A stretch of 63,165 nucleotides of DNA from Myxococcales bacterium (GTDB taxonomy: Bacteria; Myxococcota_A; UBA9160; SZUA-336): assembly GCA_013215565.1 (NCBI GenBank), contig JABSQV010000019.1, positions 1 to 63,165 on the forward strand, read 5' to 3'. The notes beneath the pieces were generated by a model that made no database searches, was not told the DNA's origin, and saw nothing but the letters and a program-made list of their open reading frames with translations. The first letter of the stretch is position 1, and each line of letters begins with the position of its first letter. Below, in pieces: positions 8,561 through 17,695 of the stretch. The position numbers and the translations under genes are program-made.

Positions 8561-10138
8561 CTAGTCGCGGAGCGCGACCTCGCCCTCGGCCGCGAACTCG
8601 GCGGCCAACTTCGCCTCCTCCTCGGAGGAGAGCACGGCTCGCGCGCTCACCTGGATCGACTGCGCCTGGTCCGTCGCGGTGTCACGGGCCGACACAGTCA
8701 CGATGCCATTGGCGTCGATATCGAAGGTCACCTGGATCGCGGGCGTACCCTTGGGGCCGGGCCGGATCCCGGTCAGGGCAAATTCGCCCAGCAGGTCGTT
8801 GTCGTCCGAGTGCTCGGATTCCCCCTGGAGCACGCAGATCTTCACGCTCTCCTGGTCGTCGCGGGTAGTCGTGAAGGTCTCGCGGGCAGAAGTCGGCACG
8901 GTCGTGTTGCGTTCGATCAGCCGGGTGAAGTGACCGCCGAAGGTGGCGATTCCGAGCGAGAGCGGTGTGACGTCGACCAGCAGCGGACCCTCCGCGTTCT
9001 CGGCCAGCATCGAGCCCTGGATTGCGGCCCCCATCGCCACCACCTCGTCCGGGTTGACGCCCCTGTAGGGCGCGCGCCCAAAGATGTCGGTCACGACCTC
9101 CTGAACCAGCGGCATTCGGGTCTGCCCGCCCACCAGCAGGACCTGATCGATGTCGCCGGGCTCGAACCCGGCATCCGCGAGCACGCTGCGGCAGATCTCG
9201 CGCGTGTTCTCGACCAACTCCTCCGCGAAGCCTTCGATCTGCTCGCGGGTCAGGGTGTGCAACAGATGCAGGGGCTGGCCGGCCTCGTCCTGGGCGATGA
9301 AGGGCAGGTTGATTTCGGTCACCTCGACCTGGGAGAGATCACACTTGGCCTTCTCGGCGGCATCCTTGAGCCGTTGCAGCGCCATCGCGTCGCTGGCGAG
9401 CGAGATGCCGTCGCTCTTCTCGAACGCTTCCATCAGATGATGGACGATGGCGAGGTCGATGTCCTCGCCGCCGAGGTAGGTGTCGCCCCCGGTCGCACGC
9501 ACTTCCAGCAGCCCCTGGGAGAGTTCGAGTACGGTGATGTCGAAGGTGCCGCCGCCCATGTCGTATACGGCGACCTTCTCGGTTTCGCCGCGCCCGATCC
9601 CGTACGAGAGCGCTGCGGCCGTCGGTTCGTTGATGAGCCGAAGCACCTCCAGTCCCGCGATCCGGGCCGCCGCACGCGTGGTCTGCCGCTGCGTGTCATT
9701 GAAGTAGGCGGGCACCGTGACCACGGCCTGCTCGACGGGTTCCCCCAGGTACTCCTCGGCGACGCGCTTCATTTCCCGCAGCAAGAGCGCGGCGATTTCC
9801 TGAATCGTGAACACCCGGCCCGCGAGTTCTACCCGGGCGTCTCCGCCCGGTCCCTCGAGAATCTTGTAGGCGACCAGTTCGCGCAACTGCTGCACCTGCG
9901 GCGAATCGAAGTTGCGTCCGATCAGACGCTTGGCCGCGAACACCGTGTTCTTCGCGTTGGTGACCGCCTGGCGCTTGGCCAGATGTCCCACGAGCCGCTT
10001 GCCGGCCTCGGTGAGGCCCAGAATCGAAGGTGTGGTCTTGTATCCCCCGGTGTTCGGGATCACGCTGACCTGGCCGTCTTCCATCACCGAAACGCAGCAG
10101 TTCGTGGTCCCCAGGTCGATACCAATCACGCGACTCAT
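8561..10138 (-). CDS. Hsp70 (DnaK-family) chaperone lacking the C-terminal lid
   Basis: 525 residues against about 640 for DnaK. The nucleotide-binding domain is complete: phosphate-1 IGIDLGTTN at the start, phosphate-2 MGGGTFDITVLE, and the adenosine motif LLVGGQTRMP. The interdomain linker region and the beta-sandwich peptide-binding domain (GPLLVDVTPLSLGI onward to VSARD) are present. The protein then stops about 30 residues later, so the helical lid that closes over bound peptide and the EEVD-like tail are absent. There is no sign of a frameshift at the end. It lies 27 bp after a J-domain gene on the same strand, so the two probably form a dedicated pair distinct from the main DnaK-DnaJ-GrpE system. 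No heat-shock promoter or CIRCE element was seen. Confidence 0.92.
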   Translation of the reverse strand: MSRVIGIDLGTTNCCVSVMEDGQVSVIPNTGGYKTTPSILGLTEAGKRLVGHLAKRQAVTNAKNTVFAAKRLIGRNFDSPQVQQLRELVAYKILEGPGGDARVELAGRVFTIQEIAALLLREMKRVAEEYLGEPVEQAVVTVPAYFNDTQRQTTRAAARIAGLEVLRLINEPTAAALSYGIGRGETEKVAVYDMGGGTFDITVLELSQGLLEVRATGGDTYLGGEDIDLAIVHHLMEAFEKSDGISLASDAMALQRLKDAAEKAKCDLSQVEVTEINLPFIAQDEAGQPLHLLHTLTREQIEGFAEELVENTREICRSVLADAGFEPGDIDQVLLVGGQTRMPLVQEVVTDIFGRAPYRGVNPDEVVAMGAAIQGSMLAENAEGPLLVDVTPLSLGIATFGGHFTRLIERNTTVPTSARETFTTTRDDQESVKICVLQGESEHSDDNDLLGEFALTGIRPGPKGTPAIQVTFDIDANGIVTVSARDTATDQAQSIQVSARAVLSSEEEAKLAAEFAAEGEVALRD

Positions 10139-10165
10139 CCAGGTCTCCCTTGTGCCGGGCGGGGC

Positions 10166-11002
10166 TCAGAGTTTCTCGAGCGCCTTTGCGAGTTCGGCGT
10201 CTTCCGGATCCAGCTCCAGCGCCTCGCGGAGGGCCCGGCGCGCCGGTTCCCGGCGCCCTGCCGCGGCGTGAATCCGACCGACCGTCCCGTGATAACGCGC
10301 GCAGTTCCCCTCGAGCGCGACGGCCCGCTCGGCGAAGCGCCGGGCCCGGTCGAGCTGCCGGCCGGTGGCGAGAATCTGCTCGGCCACCAGAGCGGCGAGT
10401 TCCGAATCGTCCGGCCGGAGTTCCGCGGCCTCGATCAGCGCCGCGAGCGACCCGCTCGCGTCTTCCCGGGTGGCTTCCGCCGCGTGCGCGCGCGCACGAC
10501 GGCTGCGGCTGCGCCCGACCCGGGCGCGCAGATCCGAGAGCACGGAATTCCCCAGCCGCCGCGCACGGCTTCGCAGCGATCCGGCCCGCTCGGGGGCCGG
10601 CCTCGGGCGCGTGCCGGACGGCGCGACCTGCCGCAACTGCGCGGCGTCGAGGCCACGGTCGTAGCGCGCGCGCGATTCGGGCTGCCGGAGCACCTCGTAC
10701 GCCACCACGACGCGCTTATAGACCTGGTGCAAAAGCGGCTCGAAGCCCCCGAGATTGCGTCCGAAAAAGCGGTCCGGGTGGAATCTGCGGGAGCGCTCCG
10801 AAAATGCCTCGCGGATCCGCTCCGGGGCCGCGCCGCGCTCCAGCCCGAGTGCGACGTAGTGGCTCCCGACCGGCAGCGTACGCGCGAACGCGACCAGTTC
10901 GCGCTGGAGTTCCGCCGACAGTTCGATCGGGCGCTCGTCGCCCGGCTCGGCGCGCTCCTGAATCTCACGCTCATCCGTCGACAACGGCCGTCCCCCTGCC
11001 AC
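10166..11002 (-). CDS. J-domain protein with C-terminal TPR repeats
   Basis: 278 residues. A J-domain spans about 40-105, with the essential HPD at 75-77 (RRFHPDRFF) and the typical closing helix with ARYDRG. There is no Gly/Phe-rich region, zinc-binding domain or DnaJ C-terminal domain. An Arg-rich linker (about 130-175) leads to two or three TPR-like helical pairs (180-278). The J-domain stimulates Hsp70 ATPase activity, and the TPRs probably recruit a client. It is placed first in a two-gene unit with the lid-less Hsp70. Start uncertain: the GTG at 11002 has no ribosome site, while a TTG at 10984 sits 6 bases after AGGGGGA and may be the true start. Confidence 0.85.
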   Translation of the reverse strand: MAGGRPLSTDEREIQERAEPGDERPIELSAELQRELVAFARTLPVGSHYVALGLERGAAPERIREAFSERSRRFHPDRFFGRNLGGFEPLLHQVYKRVVVAYEVLRQPESRARYDRGLDAAQLRQVAPSGTRPRPAPERAGSLRSRARRLGNSVLSDLRARVGRSRSRRARAHAAEATREDASGSLAALIEAAELRPDDSELAALVAEQILATGRQLDRARRFAERAVALEGNCARYHGTVGRIHAAAGRREPARRALREALELDPEDAELAKALEKL

Positions 11003-11129
11003 GCTGGCGGCTGTGTTTCCTATCGGGGAACGGGGCCCTGAGATTGAGCGAAAAGGGCCTGAGGGCGAGCGCCTGTGCCAGGCTGAAGCGCCGGCCTGCG
11101 GGAGTCCGGGAAACCGCGCAACCCGGGCT

Positions 11130-12065
11130 TTAGGACACGCCGATCACGCTCTCCAGGATGGCCTTCTGTGCGTGTAGACGGTTCTCGGCCTGCTCGTAGA
11201 AGAGCGACCGCTTGCCGTCGATCACGTCGGCGCTGACCTCCTCCCCGCGGTGCGCGGGACCGCAATGGAGGATCTTCACGTCTGGAGGTGCCCGATCCAC
11301 CAGGTCCGCGTTCACCTGGTACGGCGCGAGCACCCGATGGCGATCCTGGACCCTGCCCTCCTCGCCCATGCTGACCCAGACATCGGTGTAGATGAATGCC
11401 GCGTCCCGGACCGCCAGCCGTGGATCCGGCTCGTACAGGATCTCGCCACCCTCGCGCCGCGCCCGCTCGGTCCCGGCCTGCATCAACTCCGGATCGGGGC
11501 GGCACGCCTCGGGCGTCGAGACCGTGAGCCGCAGGCCGAGCGCGCCGGCGAGTGCGATCAGCGAATGGGTCATGTTGTTTCCGACTCCGACCCACACCAG
11601 CCGGCCCTCGCGGAGGCCGCCCGCCTCCCGCATGGTCAGCGCGTCGGCCAGGGCCTGGCAGGGGTGGGCGCGATCCGTGAGCGCGTTCACGACCGGGACC
11701 CGCGCGGAGCGGGCCAGATCCTCCACCAGCCGGTGCGAGTGGGTTCGCGCCACCAGCGCGTGACACCAGCACGACAGTACCCGGGCCACGTCTTCGACCG
11801 CCTCCCGCTCCCCGATCCGGACCTGCTCCGGGGGCAGTACCACCGAGGTCGCTCCGAGTTCGGCGATTCCGATCTCGAAGCTCACGTGGGTGCGGAGGCT
11901 CGGGTGCTCGAAGTAGAGCAGGATCGACCGGCCCGCGAGAGACTCGGTTCGCACGCCGCGTCCGCGCAACGCCTTGAGTTCGGCGGCGCGCGCGAGCATG
12001 CCCTCGACCTCCTCACGCGACCAGTCGGAAAGGGAGAGAAAGTGCCGCGGATTGGAGACGACCAT
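11130..12065 (-). CDS. argF: Ornithine carbamoyltransferase, variant active-site motifs
   Basis: 311 residues, normal length. It transfers carbamoyl from carbamoyl phosphate to ornithine to make citrulline. The ornithine-loop DVWVSMGEE and the ALTDRAHPCQALAD motif are typical and argue against aspartate carbamoyltransferase. Two motifs deviate: the carbamoyl-phosphate motif usually reading STRTR is PSLRTH, and the HCLP motif is HCGP (followed by the normal AHRGEEV). It is the last gene of the trmFO-xerC-hslV-hslU-argB-argF run, 4 bp after argB, which supports a role in arginine synthesis. Confidence 0.9.
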   Translation of the reverse strand: MVVSNPRHFLSLSDWSREEVEGMLARAAELKALRGRGVRTESLAGRSILLYFEHPSLRTHVSFEIGIAELGATSVVLPPEQVRIGEREAVEDVARVLSCWCHALVARTHSHRLVEDLARSARVPVVNALTDRAHPCQALADALTMREAGGLREGRLVWVGVGNNMTHSLIALAGALGLRLTVSTPEACRPDPELMQAGTERARREGGEILYEPDPRLAVRDAAFIYTDVWVSMGEEGRVQDRHRVLAPYQVNADLVDRAPPDVKILHCGPAHRGEEVSADVIDGKRSLFYEQAENRLHAQKAILESVIGVS

Positions 12066-12069
12066 CGGT

Positions 12070-12927
12070 TCAGTCCGCTCGCACCAGCGTGCCGACCCCC
12101 ACGTCGGTGAAGATCTCGAGCAAGAGCGCGTGGGCGATCCGTCCGTCGATGATGTGGGCCGTGGTCACGCCCGCAGCGACGCTCTCCACACAGCACACGA
12201 GCTTCGGAATCATGCCGCCCTGGACCGAGCCGTCCCCCAGAGCCGCGCGCGCCTCCTCGAGGTCGAGCCGCGGACGGAGTTTCTCTCCGGCATCGAGTAC
12301 GCCCTCGACATCGGTCAGCAGGATCAGCTTCTCCGCCCCGAGTTCCTGCGCGATCCGGGCGGCGGCCATATCCGCATTGACGTTATAACCCAGCCCGTCT
12401 TCGTCGGCCCCGATCGGAGCGATCACCGGAATGAAGCCGCTCCCGGTCATGGTGGTGATCAGGGAGGCGTCGACGCGGGTCGGGTTCCCGACCCGACCGA
12501 GATCGCGGCCGTCCGCTCCGACGTGGCGAGTCACCTGCAGGAGCCCGCAGTCCTTGCCCGTGAGCCCCACGGCCTTCCCGCCCACGCGGCCGATCAGGGA
12601 GACGATCTCGGCATTCACCCGTCCGCCGAGCACCATCTCGACCACTTCCATGGTCTCGTCATCGGTCACGCGCATGCCATCGACGAAGCTCGTCTCCTTG
12701 CCCAGGCGGCTGAGCATCTCGCCGATCTGGGGTCCGCCGCCGTGGACGATCACAGGCCGCAGGCCGATGTAGCGAAGCAGCGTGACGTCGGTCGCGAACG
12801 AAGCCTTGAGCGACTCGTCGAGCATGGCCGCGCCGCCGTACTTGATCACGAAGGTCTTGTCGTAGAAGGCGCGGATGTAGGGCAGCGCCTCCGTCAGAAT
12901 CCGCGCCTTGTCGATGATCCGTTGCAT
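12070..12927 (-). CDS. argB: Acetylglutamate kinase
   Basis: 285 residues. It phosphorylates N-acetylglutamate, the second step of arginine synthesis and often the feedback-controlled one. It shows the amino-acid-kinase fold motifs: FVIKYGGAAM near 27-36, IVHGGGPQIG near 60-70, then the NVNADMAAARIA segment, and a C-terminal GTLV ending. The N-terminal helix (IDKARILTEALPYIRAF) is the kind found in arginine-inhibited hexameric enzymes. It lies 10 bp after hslU and 4 bp before argF, in the same operon. Confidence 0.96.
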   Translation of the reverse strand: MQRIIDKARILTEALPYIRAFYDKTFVIKYGGAAMLDESLKASFATDVTLLRYIGLRPVIVHGGGPQIGEMLSRLGKETSFVDGMRVTDDETMEVVEMVLGGRVNAEIVSLIGRVGGKAVGLTGKDCGLLQVTRHVGADGRDLGRVGNPTRVDASLITTMTGSGFIPVIAPIGADEDGLGYNVNADMAAARIAQELGAEKLILLTDVEGVLDAGEKLRPRLDLEEARAALGDGSVQGGMIPKLVCCVESVAAGVTTAHIIDGRIAHALLLEIFTDVGVGTLVRAD

Positions 12928-12937
12928 CCTGGGAACC

Positions 12938-14266
12938 CTACAGAATGTATCGCGACAGGTCGCGGTCTCCCGCGATCCCGGCGAGCCGGTCGCGGACCAG
13001 CTCCAGGTCGACCGTCACCGTCTGGGCCGGCATATCCGGAGCATCGAAGAGCACCTGGTCGAGGAGCCGTTCGAGCACCGTCTGGAGCCGGCGGGCTCCG
13101 ATGTTCTCGGTCTCCCGGTTGACCTCGGCCGCGATCCGGGCGATTTCGCGGATGGCGTCCGGCTTGAATTCGAGATCGAGGCCCTCGGTCTGGAGCAGCG
13201 CCCGGTACTGTTTGGTCAGCGCGTTGTGCGGCTCCTCGAGAATCCGCACGAACTCCGCCTCGCCGAGGTCGTCGAGTTCCACGCGGATCGGGAAGCGGCC
13301 CTGGAGCTCGGGCACCAGGTCGGAGGGGCGTGCGACGTGAAACGCCCCGGCTGCGACGAACAGGATGTGATCCGTCCGGACGATGCCGTGCTTGGTCTGT
13401 ACGCTGGATCCCTCGATGATGGGCAGCAGGTCACGTTGCACGCCTTCCCGCGAGACCTCGGCACTCTGGCCTGCCTGTGTGGAAGCGCGCGTGATCTTGT
13501 CGATCTCGTCGAGAAAGACGACTCCCGACTGCTCTACGCGCTCGACCGCCTTCTCGCGCGCCGAATCCGGATCGACCAAGCGCTGAGCCTCTTCCTCGTA
13601 GAGAACCTCGCGGGCCTGGATGACCGTGACGCGCCGCTGGCGCGAGCGCTTGGGCATCATGTTGCCCATCAGGTCCCCGATCGAAACGCCCATCTCTTCC
13701 ACGCCCTGGGGCGAAAAGATCTCGAGGCGCGGCGTCGAGCGCTCGGAAGTCTCGATCTCGACCTCGCGCTGGTCCAGTTCCCCTTTGCGGAGTTTTTCGC
13801 GCAGGCGTTCGCGGGTCGTATCCTCGCCTGTCTCGCCGCCCGTCGCGCCACCCGTCGGGTAGAGCGCATCCAGCAGACGCTCCTCCACCAGGGTGTTGGC
13901 CTGGGCGCGAACCTTGTTCATCTCCTCTTCTCGCACCATCTTGATCGCGACGTCGGCAAGATCGCGAACGATCGACTCGACGTCCCGGCCCACGTAGCCC
14001 ACCTCGGTGAACTTCGATGCCTCGACCTTCAAGAAGGGCGCGTCCGCGAGTTTCGCCAGCCGCCGCGCGATCTCGGTCTTGCCGACGCCGGTCGGTCCGA
14101 TCATGAGAATGTTCTTCGGCTGGATCTCGTCGCGGAGCTCGCCGGGCACGCGCTGGCGCCGCCAACGGTTGCGCAGCGCGATCGCGACCGCGCGCTTGGC
14201 CTGGTCCTGGCCGACGATGTAGCGGTCGAGTTCCGAGACCACCTCGCGGGGTGTGAAGGATCTCAC
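12938..14266 (-). CDS. hslU: HslU, ATPase subunit of the HslUV protease
   Basis: 442 residues from a GTG at 14266 that overlaps the hslV stop (GTGA). This start gives the standard N-terminus ([19 protein letters not shown]). AAA+ unfoldase with Walker [16 protein letters not shown], Walker [11 protein letters not shown], the GYVGRD pore-loop motif and a family-typical intermediate domain at about 110-240. It unfolds substrates and feeds them to HslV. Its C-terminus (DLSRYIL) resembles the usual tail that inserts into HslV. Confidence 0.97.
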   Translation of the reverse strand: MRSFTPREVVSELDRYIVGQDQAKRAVAIALRNRWRRQRVPGELRDEIQPKNILMIGPTGVGKTEIARRLAKLADAPFLKVEASKFTEVGYVGRDVESIVRDLADVAIKMVREEEMNKVRAQANTLVEERLLDALYPTGGATGGETGEDTTRERLREKLRKGELDQREVEIETSERSTPRLEIFSPQGVEEMGVSIGDLMGNMMPKRSRQRRVTVIQAREVLYEEEAQRLVDPDSAREKAVERVEQSGVVFLDEIDKITRASTQAGQSAEVSREGVQRDLLPIIEGSSVQTKHGIVRTDHILFVAAGAFHVARPSDLVPELQGRFPIRVELDDLGEAEFVRILEEPHNALTKQYRALLQTEGLDLEFKPDAIREIARIAAEVNRETENIGARRLQTVLERLLDQVLFDAPDMPAQTVTVDLELVRDRLAGIAGDRDLSRYIL

Positions 14267-14799
14267 GCGCCAATCTCCTCGACAGAAATCCGTTCGTTGG
14301 TGTGAATGCAGATCCCGGCCGCAATCTCGAGCGCCTGCTCCGAAATCTCGCGAGCCGACAGATTTTTGTCGCGGACCAATGCGCGCGCCGCGGCGAGCGC
14401 GTAGGCCCCGCCCGACCCGATCGCGGCGATGCCGTCGTCGGGCTCGATCACGTCGCCATTTCCCGAGATCACCAGGATCTCGTGCTCGTCCGCCACGATC
14501 AGCAGGGCCTGAAGTTGCCGCAGGTTGCGGTCGGTCCGCCACTCCTTGGCGAGTTCCACGGCCGCACGCCGGAGCACCCCCGTGAACTCCTCCAGCTTGG
14601 CCTCGAAGCGCTCCGAGAGCGCGAGCGCATCGGCGGTCGAGCCGGCGAAGCCGACCAGAACCCGACCCCCGCGAAGCCGCTGCACCTTGCGCGCCGAGTG
14701 CTTGAGCACCGTGTCGCCCAGCGTGACCTGCCCGTCCCCCGCGATCGCTGTACGGCCAGCCCGCCGGACCGCGATCACGGTCGTTCCCCGAATCTCCAA
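14263..14799 (-). CDS. hslV: HslV, peptidase subunit of the HslUV protease
   Basis: 178 residues from a TTG at 14799, 2 bp after the xerC stop, with GGAGGGG about 7 bases upstream. This start leaves a five-residue leader (…EIRG) before the catalytic Thr of TTVIAVRR, which is normally exposed by processing. Proteasome-beta-like threonine peptidase: GDGQVTLG, the KVQRL segment with the active-site Lys region, and [11 protein letters not shown] follow in order. It forms a double-ring chamber that works only with HslU, encoded immediately downstream. Confidence 0.97.
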   Translation of the reverse strand: MEIRGTTVIAVRRAGRTAIAGDGQVTLGDTVLKHSARKVQRLRGGRVLVGFAGSTADALALSERFEAKLEEFTGVLRRAAVELAKEWRTDRNLRQLQALLIVADEHEILVISGNGDVIEPDDGIAAIGSGGAYALAAARALVRDKNLSAREISEQALEIAAGICIHTNERISVEEIGA

Positions 14800-14801
14800 G
14801 C

Positions 14802-16091
14802 TCAGCCCCTCCGTGTTCTGGCGCGCGGGTGTGCCTGACGGTATACCCGCGCCAGCCGCTCCCCGGATACGTGTGTGTACCGCTGCGTCGTCGTCAAGCG
14901 CTCGTGGCCGAGCAGATCCTGAATCGAACGCAGGTCCGCGTCTGCATCGAGCAGGTGCGTCGCGAAGCTGTGGCGCAGGGTATGCGGGCTGGCCTTCCGC
15001 TTTACGCCGGCCTCGTCCAGCCGTCGCCTGACGACCTCGAAGGCGCCTCGCTCCGAGAGCCGGCGCCAATCCTTCTTTTTGTTCTTCTTCGGGCAATTCA
15101 CCAGCTTGTTCCGGAACAGGGGCTCCGCGAGAATCCCACGCTGCCGGCGCATCTCGAGATAGGCCTCGACCGATTCGAACGAGCGCGCGGGAACCGGGAC
15201 GACCCGTTCCTTATTGCCCTTGCCCCGGACCCTCACAACCCGGCTCACGGGGTCGAAGTCGCGGACGTCGAGACCCACGGCCTCGCTCACCCGCAGCCCG
15301 GCGCCATAGAGCAGGTCGAGCAGCGCGCGATCCCGAGCCTCGAGCAGCGGCGCGCGCTTCGGGGCCGGGTCCTCGATCAGCCGCTCGCACTCGTCGGCCC
15401 CGAGCGAGGACGGGAGCCGGCGCTCCGCCTTCGGCCCTGGCAGCCTCTCGGTCGGGTCGTCGCTCCGGCCTCCGGAACGCACGCGGAAGCGGAAGAAGCA
15501 CCGAAGCCCCGCGAGCTTCCGGTTCCGGCTCGAACCGCAGAGCGACGCGTGGAAGCTCGCGAGATGCGTGCGAAGCGCGAGGGCATCGATGCGATCGAGC
15601 CCCCCAGCGCGAATTCCGCCCTCGGAACTCGCGAGCCCCTCCACCTCGGCCACGTACGCGCGCACGGTATGGGTCGAGAGCCCCCGCTCGGCCTTCAAGT
15701 GGCGCCGGAACTCTTCGATCAGCAGCTCGTCCCCGGTCGTGAGTCGGGACTGGTGCGGCTTCTCGGTCTCCGGGTCCGGCGAACGCCTGGTGGGATCGTC
15801 TTTCCGCCCCCCGCAGCGGATGCGGAAGCGAAAGAAGCAGCGAAGCCCCTGGGTCGTTCGCTTCAGGCTCAATTCTTTGCACGAGCCGCGCAAACCCTCG
15901 AGGTGCGCCAGGAACGCACTGCGGTCGATCCGGTCCAGGCCGCCGGCCTGGATTCCGCGATCCGAGCGTGCCAGCCCCTCCACATCGCGCACGTACGCGC
16001 TCACAGTATGGGGCGAGAACCGCTCGGCCTGCAGCTGGTGCCGGAACTCGGCGATCAGCCGCTCGTCCGCCGTCGTGCGAGGCTCCGTCAT
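14802..16091 (-). CDS. xerC: Tyrosine recombinase XerC-like, with duplicated N-terminal core-binding domain
   Basis: 429 residues, against about 300 for XerC. The catalytic domain (about 225-429) is intact: Arg267 (GLRVSE), Lys of GKGNKE near 291-294, His370 and Arg373 (SPHTLRHS), His396 (LLGHE) and Tyr405 nucleophile. A Lys-rich patch (334-341) sits between the Lys and His motifs. The SAM-like core-binding domain occurs twice, at about 8-100 and 120-212, the copies sharing landmarks such as [17 protein letters not shown] and DDPT. Xer recombinases resolve chromosome dimers at dif. The start ATG at 16091 overlaps the trmFO stop (ATGA). The position between trmFO and hslV is the conserved housekeeping place, so this is not a mobile-element integrase. 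Confidence 0.93.
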   Translation of the reverse strand: MTEPRTTADERLIAEFRHQLQAERFSPHTVSAYVRDVEGLARSDRGIQAGGLDRIDRSAFLAHLEGLRGSCKELSLKRTTQGLRCFFRFRIRCGGRKDDPTRRSPDPETEKPHQSRLTTGDELLIEEFRRHLKAERGLSTHTVRAYVAEVEGLASSEGGIRAGGLDRIDALALRTHLASFHASLCGSSRNRKLAGLRCFFRFRVRSGGRSDDPTERLPGPKAERRLPSSLGADECERLIEDPAPKRAPLLEARDRALLDLLYGAGLRVSEAVGLDVRDFDPVSRVVRVRGKGNKERVVPVPARSFESVEAYLEMRRQRGILAEPLFRNKLVNCPKKNKKKDWRRLSERGAFEVVRRRLDEAGVKRKASPHTLRHSFATHLLDADADLRSIQDLLGHERLTTTQRYTHVSGERLARVYRQAHPRARTRRG

Positions 16092-17419
16092 GCCAGCCGG
16101 GACTCCCGGCCCGCCACCTGCGCGGTATACGCTTCGAGTTCGGAGAGTGCCCGCTCGCTCATCTGGCGGTTGCGGTCCTGCTTGGGGACTCGGCGCCCGC
16201 CCCCCTCGAGCGGCGGAAACAGGCCGTAGTTGACGTTCATGGGCTGGAAGCCCTTGGGCCGGGCCTCGGTCAGATACGAAACGAGCGACCCGAGCGCCGA
16301 AGCCCGCGGCGGCGCGCACACCGATTCTCCGCGCACCCGGCGGGCCGCGTGGATGCCCGTCAGGAGGCCGAGCGCGGCCGACTCGACGTAGCCCTCGACC
16401 CCGGCGATCTGACCCGCGAAGTAGAGCCCGGGGCGATCGACGTGATCCAGTTCGGGCCCGAGCTGCGAAGGCGCCCGGATGAAGGTGTTGCGGTGGGCAG
16501 ACCCAAAGCGCGCAAACACCGCCTGCTGCATGCCGGGAAGCCCCCGCAACACCCGCTTCTGTTCGCCGATCCGCATTCGGGTCTGGAACCCCACCAGGTT
16601 GAACAACCCGCCGGTCTTGTCCTCCTGGCGCAACTGAATCACCGCATGCGGCCGCTCGCCGGTACGCGGATCGACGAGTCCGACCGGCTTCATGGGTCCG
16701 TATGCGAGCGTGTTCGGGCCGCGTTGCGCCATCACCTCGATCGGCAGGCAGCCTTCAAAGTAGAGCGCCGCCTCGAAGCGCTGGAGCGGCACCGTCTCAG
16801 CCCGACAGAGTTCCTCGACAAAGGCCAGGTACTGGGCCTGATCGAGCGGCAGATTCAAATAGTCGCCGTCCCCCTCGTCGTAGCGCGAGGCACGGAAGAT
16901 CTGCTTGTCGTCGAGGCTGTCACGGTAGACGATCGGAGAGATCGCGTCGTAAAAGTAGAGCGAGCCGCCACACAGATCCGCGATCGACTGCGCCAGAGCA
17001 TCCGAAGTCAACGGACCCGTCGCCACGATCGCAACTGGGTCGGGCAGCGAGTGGACCTCTTCGCGCACCAGTTCGATCCGGGGCTCGGATTCGATCCTGC
17101 CCGTGATCCAGCCGGCGAAACCGGTGCGATCGACCGCGAGCGCCTTCCCGGCCGGAACGCGCGTCGCATCGGCCGCTTCTAGCACGAGTGAGCCGAGCCG
17201 CCGCAGCTCCTCGTGCAAAAGTCCGATCGCGTTGCCCCGCTGATCCGAGCGCAGACTGTTGGAACACACGAGTTCCGCAAGCGCATCGCTGGTGTGGGCG
17301 GGCGACGAGCGGAGCGGCCGCATCTCGTAGAGCCGCACCCGCACGCCGCGACGCGCGAGCTGCCAGGCCGCCTCGCAGCCGGCGAGCCCGCCGCCGATCA
17401 CCTGCACCACCTCGCTCAT
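16088..17419 (-). CDS. trmFO: TrmFO, folate/FAD-dependent tRNA uracil-54 methyltransferase
   Basis: 443 residues. It makes ribothymidine-54 in the T-loop of tRNA using methylenetetrahydrofolate and FADH2. The N-terminal FAD-binding motif VIGGGLAGCEAAW is clear, followed by the family-specific YEMRP and ELVCSNSLRS. The C-terminal QPMNVNYGLFPPL is also diagnostic. It is distinguished from GidA/MnmG by length and these motifs. It is the first gene of the run down to argF. The ATG at 17419 begins MSEVVQVIGGG. The 276 bp upstream hold no gene and presumably the operon promoter, though I could not pick out boxes with confidence. Confidence 0.97.
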   Translation of the reverse strand: MSEVVQVIGGGLAGCEAAWQLARRGVRVRLYEMRPLRSSPAHTSDALAELVCSNSLRSDQRGNAIGLLHEELRRLGSLVLEAADATRVPAGKALAVDRTGFAGWITGRIESEPRIELVREEVHSLPDPVAIVATGPLTSDALAQSIADLCGGSLYFYDAISPIVYRDSLDDKQIFRASRYDEGDGDYLNLPLDQAQYLAFVEELCRAETVPLQRFEAALYFEGCLPIEVMAQRGPNTLAYGPMKPVGLVDPRTGERPHAVIQLRQEDKTGGLFNLVGFQTRMRIGEQKRVLRGLPGMQQAVFARFGSAHRNTFIRAPSQLGPELDHVDRPGLYFAGQIAGVEGYVESAALGLLTGIHAARRVRGESVCAPPRASALGSLVSYLTEARPKGFQPMNVNYGLFPPLEGGGRRVPKQDRNRQMSERALSELEAYTAQVAGRESRLA

Positions 17420-17695
17420 GGAATCCCCGAGACCTCTGGCATGGACGGAGGAAGATAGCCGAAGCCGGGCCGCTCACGGCGGGGCCGGCTTACGGCGCCT
17501 TCCGGCAGCCCAGCCCAGGCCGCGAACTCGACGAAAACATCAGCTAAACCAGTGGCTTATGGACACACTGCCGGCGGACGCCGGGCCCCGGCGAGGGCTT
17601 CCGCAAGCGGGCGACCGGGCCCGGTTCTCGGGGCCGACTGCTGACTTTCGCTCTCGCCGCTCCTACGATGTCCCCGTCACGCACAGGAACCTAGA

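Noticed and set aside
8525..11041. 838-codon open frame on the plus strand opposite Hsp70 and the J-protein
   Set aside because: It is antisense to two genes with clear family motifs, and its translation is Arg/Gly/Ala-rich without any recognisable motif. GC-rich third positions keep the opposite frame open.
11130..12065. Aspartate carbamoyltransferase or acetylornithine carbamoyltransferase instead of ArgF
   Set aside because: The DVWVSMGEE ornithine loop and AHRGEEV context are those of ornithine carbamoyltransferase, and argB is adjacent.
14800..15096. N-terminal extension of hslV inside xerC
   Set aside because: The extension overlaps xerC in another frame and is Arg/Gly-rich. The TTG at 14799 has a strong ribosome site and places the catalytic Thr correctly.
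14802..16091. Tyrosine recombinase as integrase of a mobile element
   Set aside because: It is fused by ATGA to trmFO and lies 2 bp from hslV, the conserved housekeeping order. There are no attachment repeats or cargo genes.
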